Source: Chlorokybus atmophyticus
Lineage: Eukaryota; Streptophyta; Chlorokybophyceae; Chlorokybales; Chlorokybaceae
Direction of reading: 5' to 3'
DNA length: 64,000 nt
Assembly: GCA_009103225.1 (NCBI GenBank)
Contig: RHPI01000977.1
Location: 1 to 64,000 of the forward strand
In this document: piece after piece, positions 55,961 to 64,000 of the stretch
Layout: the number at the start of each line of letters is the position of its first letter
Position numbering within the stretch: position 1 is the stretch's first letter
The notes under the pieces: generated by a model
Database searches by the model: none
Told to the model about the DNA's origin: nothing
What the model saw: only the letters and a program-made list of their open reading frames with translations
Made by a program: the position numbers and the translations under genes

Positions 55961-57970
55961 AGTCATAGGCTTTGACGATTGTTCTGTGTCATAGCGCCTG
56001 TAAGTACAGCAGATTCTGTGCCGATTGCCATTTTTGCTGTGACTGTTACAACGATATGGGAAACCTATGAAGAGCGTTATGTCAGGTCGGCGGCCATTGC
56101 AACAATGCAATGTCATATCAAAATATGCTTGAAACTGGTGTAGCATGCATGAGACTGCACAAGGCCTCTGACATGCTCGGGTTGGCTGTGTCGAGAGCAC
56201 TACAGCATGATGGGCAAAGAGTGCAACTTGCTGCGACACTCCGAGCGCGACCACCTAGCCGCGCATTATCAAGGATGGGATCGGCCTGTACAGGTCTGGT
56301 GAACAGATCCCTGCGAAACCCGTGAAATCAGGCAAGGACATCCCCTCGCCGCCCGCTCCACCTTGCTTGCGAACAAGGAGTATAGGCGAGTGTACTTCTG
56401 CTGTGATCAAGTGGACTACAGTTCGACTACAGTTCTGGTTCCAGCAGCACCTCCTCGCCATCAAGGCCCCAGCCTGGCATGAGCAGGGAAGCAACCGTTG
56501 CTTTCGGGCTCCCTCCCGCCCACAGATATTGTGGCACAACACTTGTGGGCGGGAGGGTGACGGAAACCGGTTGAAGGGCGACCCGTATTGCAGTTGTGAG
56601 TAACTCCATGTGGCTAGTGTGAGAAACAGGCTGCATACAGTGTCCGGAGGGATCTGCTGCTGCTCCACTAAGGGAAAAGCCGGAGCAGCTCGCAGCTTAA
56701 AGACAAAGTCAGTGCATCCCTGCAACTTACTGGTCGACAACGACATGGTGGAGCTGATTGACGAAGTCCTTGGCACGAACAATCGCGTGCATTGCAGGCT
56801 CGACTCAGGCAGGTCAAGGTCGTCTTCAGTTTCTGCCCTGGCACAAGACCGACTATCTGTCGCAAAGGACAGGGCAGCCAACCTTACTAAGCAAGGAGAT
56901 CAAACAGCAGGTGGGCATGTGTTACAAGTGGTAGTCACCTGCCCATATGCTTCTTGCTATTGGAGGACACCTTGTGCTATCTGCTGACAATACCCCGGTG
57001 CGCCAGTGCGTAGCACAAGTTTTGGGAATGCAACTGGTTTGCGCGAGGCAGCGCCGAGGCAACCTTAGCGGGAGCTTGGAAATGGCACTCAACCGGAGCT
57101 GCAATGCAGGTGCATGTCCTACTGCCGTAATGCGGCATCTTGAAGGTCGCGAACCACCTTTTCTCGACGCAGCACCTCACCTTTCTTGCGCTTGGTCTTT
57201 GGCAGCTGGGTGTGGCAAAGCTTCAGAAATCTCCTTGCTACTCAACGTATGCATACCTGTTGCATTGCAATACACATACCTTAACACCGACACCATATCC
57301 ACCCCTCTCAATAGCAGCGCGGCGTCTAGCAATCCAGTGCCTTTCTCTCTTCCGCTTGTTCTGCAGTGTACTCACATCACTTACTGCATTCAATGCAACC
57401 ATCTTGACCTAATGCAAAAGTGACGCACTTGCTTTGCCTGGTCGCTGCCTGCAGCCTGTGCACTCGTAGACACAAGCACCTCCTGCCCCTGCGCACAATG
57501 CATACCACCGTCACTGCTATCTTCCTCGCGCGTGCATGCATGCGCGCGTGCGTGTAGCATACCGTCGCTTGCATTGCGTTCCTGTGCTTGTCGACTTGAC
57601 ACGTAACCAATAGCGGCCTTGAACATGCCTCGTTTTTCTGACGGCAAACTCACGGTCAGCTGAGTGTCAAGCAAGATTGGTTGTGCCACGGCATAACAAA
57701 CTCTAATCGTGTTGAAACAGTTACGTAACATAATTAGGAGAATGCGCTACACCCCAACACATGTTATGTGCGTGGTAGTACAGATACAGCTAAGTGGGAG
57801 GACCACAACAACCATCACCTTCAAGTTGCATTCTTCGATTCTCCCACATACAAAGTTACGCTTCTCCCATGTGTCGACTATCAGACAATTGAAATCGGTA
57901 CCTGTTGCACGTTATGTTATGTACAACATGGGACGGATAGCGTACGACAACAGTAGCTATCAACACTTAC
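55961..57970. other. Unresolved region with small open segments
   Basis: A plus-strand segment near 56640-56900 (CNLLVDNDMVELIDEVLGTNN... to a GTGGGC donor-like site) and a minus-strand frame overlapping it (56881-56255) are both open; I favour the plus one but cannot prove it. 57790-57900 is open on both strands. No family recognised. Confidence 0.25.
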
Positions 57971-59441
57971 CTTCACCATGAATGGGTTTGAGATTCCAGC
58001 AATCGCCATGAACCCAATGACGGCATTTGATGCACTGGACAAGGTTTGCGAGGTTGCCTTTACTTTCGCCGCTTGTACCGCTGCTGTCACAGTCGTCGTT
58101 GCCGCCGGGGTTACGTCGTCCTCATTGGATTGGCTGACTGCTTGTGCCATAGCGGCAACCAGCTCGCTAATGGTAGTGGAATTGGACGCCTCAGCTCTTG
58201 TGGTAAATCTTGTTGCTCGGGTGCCTTTGGCAGATGACTTACGAATGGTTGACGCCTGCTAAGGTGCCAATGTAAGTGGTTGTATGTGCTTGCATGCACA
58301 TGTGCACACCTTGTCATTATGAGTGAGTTTTGGCGTGCGCACGCTTGCGTGCACAGTTTAACGCTTGTGTGTGCATGCAAGCATGCCACATACAGTGTGT
58401 GTGCACTCCTGACTCACGGATCCGACCGCGTGTGCACGTGCGTGCGGTAACAGAAGTGGTTGCGTGGGCATACGAATGCGTACCAATGGACGAGCCGCCT
58501 TGGCCTTCCCTTTAGCGCTCTTGCTGACGGCCTTGACCATCTGCAGGGTTTGATGAGGTGTCAGTGCCTGCGTGCAATGCTGCTAATCACAGAAGTGCAC
58601 GCGCAGCACGTGCTCAACTATGTTGGCGTGCGTTAATGTGTGCATGCTTGTACGTGTGTATGCGTGCTTACATGTGCGTACCACACTACGCTTAGCTGCA
58701 TTCGCCTGAGTGCTTGCACCAGCTGTTGCTTATTAACTTGCCCCCTAAGTAGGTGGAGTACTTAGGTGGACAAGCACATGTGTTTAAATGAGTGCACGCA
58801 CGCGCGCATGTGCGTGCGCACACGCCCGTGCAACAACTTCAAGTGGTTGCGCGTGCATGTGTGTTGATGAGTGCGTACCACTGTGCGCGCAGCTTTCTTG
58901 GCCTTGTTTTTGGCTCTTGTCGAGCTCGTCCCATCGGTTTCTGTCTTCTGCTTAGGTGGACAAGCATGTGTATTTATACGAGTGCACGCACGCGCGCATG
59001 TGCGTGCGCACACGCGCGTGCGACAAATCAAGTGGTTGCGAATGCATGTGTTGATAAGTGCGTACCACTGTGCGCGCATCGTTCTTGGCCCTACTTTTTG
59101 CGCCTTTCGAGCTCGTACCGACCGTTTCTGTCCTCTGCATGCGTTTACGAAGTTTAAAGGCCTTCGTGCGTCCGCTTGCAAGTGTAAGGGCATGTGTACT
59201 GCATTGTTTACCTCAGGTGGCGGTAGGCGATCAAGTCCATGCACACCAGAAACACGGTCTGGGCTCAGCTGTCGTGCATACTCCTCGGCCAACTCTCTTT
59301 TGCAATAGCAGGATATGTTGCGCTCGTCCCTCTTTTCAACGATGCTTGTCTGATCCGTCCCCCACACAAGCGCATTAGCCGCTGCTAGGTGCACAAAAGT
59401 GGCTTTGCTGTGCCACGAGAATGGACCTGCGCATCAACCGG

Positions 59442-59488
<47 letters not shown>

Positions 59489-60819
59489 GGTCCAGTATGT
59501 AGATTACCATGTGCGTATTGCATAGTAGCACTTACCAATGCGAAGTGTGCCTCTATCATAAGCAGGGTCACGCCATGCCTCCTGATCCTTTTTCATATAA
59601 TACATAAACCCGTCGCCTCCTGCAAAGCACCAAGCCTCGGTTCTTGATAATGTACCCGATTTGAGCCGCGTCTCTTGCGTTTCGATGGTAGCCACGGCGC
59701 GACAAACATCTTTGTGCACTCTCATGCCAGTGTTCTTAGTGTCAACCTGTGCGAGTGTACATCAAAGAGACATTCAAAGTGCACTCGACAAACCGTGGGT
59801 TATGGGATGTCAAGCGCACCGTTTTTCCATATGTGATGTTCGTGAAGTCGTCGTTCTCTTCAGTTTGATGGCAGAATAAGAAATCCCGATTGAACCTGCC
59901 ATACCCGCATCATATTAACAGTATGTTCAATGTGAACAGGATAATGTAATAAGAAATCCACTATCGTAAGCTTACTTTTGTTCGTCAGGGAAACTGTGCG
60001 TTGCGGTCGTGAATTTGCTGAACTTTTCTGAATCATAAAGCCACTGAGTGATAATTTCAATGAGGGCGTCCACATCAAAGCGTCTCTCATTGCGGTAGAA
60101 GGTGCCCAACATGATGTCATCAGCTGTAGCCCAGCATGCTAAGGGCCTGCATCAGGAACAAGCAATGTGAATATGCACGATACATACGGTAATATTCGCA
60201 AGTGTGTGCAAGCATGCAATTGATGTGAAACTTGTAGAAACGGGGAGCATACCCAAACTCCTTATAGATAATGAATAACTGCTCGCTGACATTCTTACGC
60301 CCATTGCCGGCGAACAGGTCTTTGTCGTACAACAAGCGCGGCAAACGAATCTTTCGTTCTTTTGCATTGAACTCCGAAAGTTTCTGCCTCAGATTCTCTC
60401 TCCATGCCTCATTTGCTACCTGTTTCAGATAGTGGTTCAAAGGCACATTGCAGTCAACTGTCAACATACAATTGCTACGGGTGTCAGTTGTCACACCACA
60501 ATTCTTGTCACACCACTATTGATTACCTGCATGTCAGGTCCCCAGTTTGCCAGATGTGACAACACTTGTGGCAGAGCAAGCACTGTCAGCCTATCGACCT
60601 TACGCCTGCTCTCCATAGGAGTCTGACAGAGCGGCCAACTGATGAGGTGTGTCTGCCAGAAAGCGATGTTGACGTGTCCAGTGCAGTCAAGCAGGACGAG
60701 GTACTTGCACTTTGCATTTGTCAGCTCCAACACCAATGACATGCGAGAGCATGCATTGTGCTCTCCATAATATCCGCAAGGGTAGGTGTCAATATTGTCA
60801 TATGTGTCGAGTGCAGCAC
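57971..60819 (-). CDS. Multi-exon gene of unknown function with duplicated Lys-rich exons
   Basis: Minus-strand exons with good signals and matching phases: 60819-60527 (CGYYGEHNACSRMSLVLELTN ... GPDMQ), 60419-60253 (VANEAWRENLRQKLSEF ... IIYKEF) and 60146-59976 (DDIMLGTFYRNERRFDVDALIEII). Others follow with less certain joins: about 59747-59536 (AWCFAGGDGFMYYMKKDQEAW), 59384-59212 (TSIVEKRDERNISCYCKREL), two tandem Lys-rich exons near 59137 and 58950, a third near 58545, and 58255-57971 (RKSSAKGTRATRFTTRAEAS ... ISNPFMVK, 95 codons). The N-terminal exon is probably upstream of 60819. The first half looks globular, the second basic and Ser/Thr/Ala-rich, perhaps nucleic-acid binding. I do not recognise the family. 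Confidence 0.6.
58761..59138 (-). repeat. Tandem duplication of an exon-intron unit (190 bp)
   Basis: Unit 1 is 58761-58950 and unit 2 58951-59138, both starting CTTAGGTGGACAAGC on the plus strand. Each contains a small exon (QKTETDGTSSTRAKNKAKKA and QRTETVGTSSKGAKSRAKND) ending at a GTACGC donor and a TG/CA-rich intron. The exon near 58545-58489 (SKSAKGKAKAARPL, donor GTACGC) appears to be an older third copy. Confidence 0.8.
59445..59486. repeat. (AG)21 microsatellite
   Basis: A perfect AG repeat of 42 bp. On the minus strand it is a CT tract inside the intron before the exon starting at 59384, about 60 bases from its acceptor, so it may add to the polypyrimidine tract. Confidence 0.95.
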
Positions 60820-61149
60820 CTGTGTCAACCGATCATTAGCGAGATGAACAACAATACAACGCAGACAGCATGTGCATTACACCCACCGGTAGCGGGATGC
60901 ACTTGAAGAACGAGTGCCTGCGTATTGGAGACTAAAAACAACAAATACACACTTTTCGCTGATTTGTAACAAGCTAAGACAGGTCGCGGTGTTCCGCCGC
61001 CGCCGCAACGGTCACACAACCAGCAGACAGGCGGTAGAATACTGTGCTCGAGAGGATGAAGTGAGGTTGTGCACCCGGGCGTCCATGCATGAGCAGACTG
61101 TCAAGGATTACTCCAATCCACAAGTTGCTTGGCTTGGCTTGGCTGAGCG

Positions 61150-63760
61150 GCGTTGGGCGGCGATGGCGGCGGAGGAGCGTATGTATGTTTGCGGGCGGCC
61201 CCCTCCTCTTCCCTCCTATCTTACGCTGCGGCGTTGGCTGCTGTTGGTTCACTGCAAGCCGCAGGTGATGCTGCTGTGGGTGGATGTGTGGGTGTGGTTT
61301 TCTTTCCTGCATGGCACGCAACCCTCACATGTGCGTTGCCGGTAACGTTAGCTAACATGCAGTTGCACAGCGTGCATTTCCAATCGGATGCGAAACGCGA
61401 TTCATACCTTGCCAATACCTGCGCGGGTCAAGTCAGATCGCATGCTGCACACAGGTTATCCTGTGAATGCACCACATGTGGTGCGCCTTGAATGAATACT
61501 ATCACTGCGACAGTGTCACATACTTTGCGGCGAAGCGTCATGTGTGTGACCCTCGCACAGGGCGTGTTGTACAATGACACAGTGCGCGCGTGTGCGTGTG
61601 CATGCGTGAGTACACACGTGCGCACGCATGTTGTGCGACGCGTGAGTACACACATGTGTGCTCCACACCATGCTGAATCCCCGTCCCCCCAATACGTAAG
61701 CATGTGCATGCGTGTGCGCACGTGTGTACATGTGTGTACATGTGTGTCTCACACACTCAAAAGCGTTGTATTGTTGCAGTTTGCAACGGGTTCCACGACC
61801 ATGGCGTTTATCTGGGCATGACGGACGGGGGCTGTTTTCCAAAGTCGTCGAGTCCACACTTGACACACACCACTTTGAAGGTAAGACAAGCACATGTGCA
61901 CAACTCGCAAACATTACACCGGGTTGTTACCTGTCACGAGCTTGCGTGCGCGTGTGACAACCACAGACCTACCAGGTTCGAAAGGAATGTGTACGAGCGC
62001 GACCACGCCCTCATCATGCCCGAAAGCTGCGTCTTTCGCCCGCTGCACGGCTGGTACACTGACCCGGTCCCGGTGTGGCACACCCGGTATGGCACACTCA
62101 CATTTGTTCCTTTTGACGCTGGTTGTAACATCTCTACAAAGAACAACAACAACTACAACCACAGCGGCAATGCGGATGTGGCGGTGATGGCAACGCGCGC
62201 GACGGGCACGCACTTCATTATGGCACTCGCCAAGCTCAGAAGTGAGTGCGGATTTTGTTCACAGTCACTTAAGCTACAAGGAGGAGAGTGATCCACTGTA
62301 CTGTGACAAGTGTGCATGCAGTGTAGAGTGTGTGTTGTCTCTCATCTGTACCAGCTGCTTGCCCGCAGGCAACGCCTCTCCCCCAGTACCATCCGAAGGC
62401 GTGGAAAGGTCACGCTCACGCACACGACGGCGCCATCAACTTGCACTCAACCAACTTGTCTCCACATGAGCTACAGGTGAGAAAGACAACGGTCACTTTA
62501 TGTTTGACACCCATCATTGTTTGGGGTGTGTTACTGAGTGGTGTGAGCGACATGTGCCATTGACGCGCAACTCCCTCATAGGTTGATGGGTACGCTTACT
62601 TTCCATCAGGCCACAAGCCCTCCATTGAGTCCACGCACGGTGCCATCCTTTGGTTTGAGAGCAAGTGGGTGGATCAGACGTGTGTGCGTGCATGTGCATG
62701 TGCATGTCCGATTCCAAGTCAGTGCGCACACACACGTGAATGTGCGCGCATGTTCATCTGCATCATGTATGTATGTGCGTGTGCGCATATGCACACGTGC
62801 ATGTTTGCCAATGGCCGCTCTTGCGTGCTGAGTGGAGAGATAATGTGCATGACGCCGATCTCCCTCTCTACTTATGATCTACTTTGCCATACAGGTGAAC
62901 CCGGTTGGTCTCCTCTACTTTCATCCGGGCGGCCAGCACAACCCAGGCCTCCGTTCTTACAACCACCGCCAAGTTCACACCCACCTCGGCGGACTTTGGC
63001 GACGAGGCCTTTTATATGTGGGTTGGCACACAAGTGCATAAGCAACCTTACTGACAAGATGCTGCTTGACATTGCTTCAACTCGCGCCAGTCCGGACCAC
63101 ATCTTGCTCTGCCACATGCTGCGTGCTTTGGCACAGAGTGTGTATGCGCTGGGGCCGCTTCCTGTCCTGCGACAGCCTTGCAATCGTAAGCTCGCAGACT
63201 CTGCCAAAACCGCAATCAATCCTAATTCTGTTCGGTCGTGTGAACCAGCAGCCTCCTTATTTTGCACCATATACCCGCTCGTACCGGGGGCTCCACGGCA
63301 ACATTAGCCCTGTCGCCCCGGTACTCGGTGTATATCTAGTACGTGTTATGATAGGCTCAGGCTACCACTGGTGGCATGCGTCTCCTGGTTCATAGGTCAA
63401 GCACGTCATGGGTTGGGGTTGTCGTGACAAAGTCAAGACAACCCCAACCCATTCGTTAATGCATTCCAGGTTGGATGCCGCTTACCTGTTCAACGACCGG
63501 ATCTGCACCCGCGCGCGGCACTTTGTCCCGGTACCTGTCACTGCGTCAGCCTTAGAGGACGCAGCGGGCGGCATGGGCGCGGACCAGAGCGAGCGCGTGA
63601 GCAGCGGCGGGGCGGAGGGGCGACGACGACGCACACACAAGCGGGGGGCACCACGCAGCCAGCTGACACCGCACCGGGCGAAGGTGCGTTGCCGTTTGTG
63701 GTTCGTGAGGCCGCTGCTTGCGGCGAGCACAGCATGCCAGAACAGCATGCCAACTAGCTA
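61150..63760 (+). CDS. Multi-exon gene of unknown function, possible signal peptide
   Basis: Plus-strand open segments between splice signals: 61780-61880, 61967-62241 (RNVYERDHALIMPESCVFRP ... PFDAGCN), 62369-62476 (YHPKAWKGHAHAHDGAINLH ... SPHELQ), 62582 to about 62681 (VDGYAYFPSGHKPSIESTHG ... FESKWVDQ) and 62895 onward (VNPVGLLYFHPGGQHNPG). Probable later exons lie near 63200-63330 and 63465-63600. The 62369 and 62582 exons join in phase 0; other joins do not resolve, so small errors or missed introns exist. A hydrophobic Ala-rich segment near 61210-61280 (LLSYAAALAAVGSLQAA) could be a signal peptide of an upstream exon. Introns are rich in TGTGCGTGCA. No family recognised. Confidence 0.5.
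63408..63452. repeat. Perfect hairpin, 16-bp arms
   Basis: ATGGGTTGGGGTTGTC (63408-63423) pairs perfectly with 63437-63452 around 13 nt. Confidence 0.92.
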
Positions 63761-64000
63761 GCCACACCTAGGGAAACCATGCAATGCTTGACAACGTGCA
63801 TGTCACTCGGTGCAAGATGGGGGTGCTGGCGTTGGTTAGTAGTGGTGCATGGCAGGACAATTGCTAGTTCATCTTGTAAATTGCATGTGCATGCAAATGA
63901 GCAGTTCATAAGATGTCAACCGTTCAGTGAGTGTTAGGGTTGGCCGCAATCTCAGTGCAGCCGCCCGCTGGTTGCGTGTTGTGAATCTTGGAGACTACAC
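63761..64000. other. Window end, no gene seen
   Basis: 240 bases without a frame or signal that I can support. Confidence 0.5.

Noticed and set aside
56255-56881. 208-residue minus-strand frame as a gene
   Set aside because: No domain or splice context, and the opposite strand has a more protein-like segment with a donor site. Left as unresolved.

Overview
This window is eukaryotic nuclear DNA. Genes are split by GT-AG introns that keep codon phase across junctions, there are LTR retrotransposons of the Ty3/gypsy (chromovirus) type, an NLR-like TIR/NB-ARC/TPR gene, and no operons or Shine-Dalgarno sites. The gene mix (plant-style TIR, NB-ARC and LRR pieces, retroelements carrying a DNA methyltransferase) fits an alga or another large-genome protist. 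I cannot name the species. Single Ns at 27799, 28673, 30199 and 32670 mark unresolved bases, mostly beside G or C homopolymers.

Layout. 1-2206: 3' end of a plus-strand chromovirus with its LTR, inserted into element A. 2207-4846: minus-strand element A, an internally deleted Ty3/gypsy copy. 4847-14531: minus-strand element B of the same family, carrying zinc-knuckle gag, protease, an embedded C5-cytosine methyltransferase, RT, RNase H, integrase and a terminal PHD finger. B is interrupted by a solo LTR (10146-10547) with a perfect 5-bp target duplication. About 15240-15697: an LTR of similar sequence in the opposite orientation. 15820-17560: one copy of a 1.7-kb duplication whose second copy lies at 52060-53720. 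18075-25172: a complete but decayed chromovirus C with two LTRs, PBS, PPT and CCCGC target duplications.

25173-32500 is gene-poor. It holds many perfect hairpins, a family of 34-bp palindromes, purine/pyrimidine alternating tracts and small candidate exons on the minus strand. 32566-40938 is a seven-exon, transposon-like gene with a coiled-coil N-terminus, PIN/FEN1-like acidic motifs and a C-terminal CXC domain, broken by two stop codons. Just downstream on the same strand (41374-43137) is an intact four-exon gene for a 512-residue protein: zinc-finger-like N-terminus, Tudor-like domain and a phage-type C5-cytosine methyltransferase. A minus-strand gene of unknown function follows (about 43470-44642).

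47092-51301 encodes a TIR-NB-ARC protein with about 15 kinesin-light-chain-type TPRs and several reading-frame breaks. Decayed LRR and TPR pieces lie at 55098-55960. 57971-60819 (minus) is a multi-exon gene with tandemly duplicated Lys-rich exons, and about 61150-63760 (plus) is another multi-exon gene; I recognise neither.

The main theme is DNA methylation genes associated with mobile DNA: two unrelated C5-methyltransferase families occur within 40 kb, one inside a retrotransposon and one beside a transposon-like gene. A second theme is hairpin formation: in two places perfect hairpins appear to have arisen by local template switching, and each breaks a reading frame.
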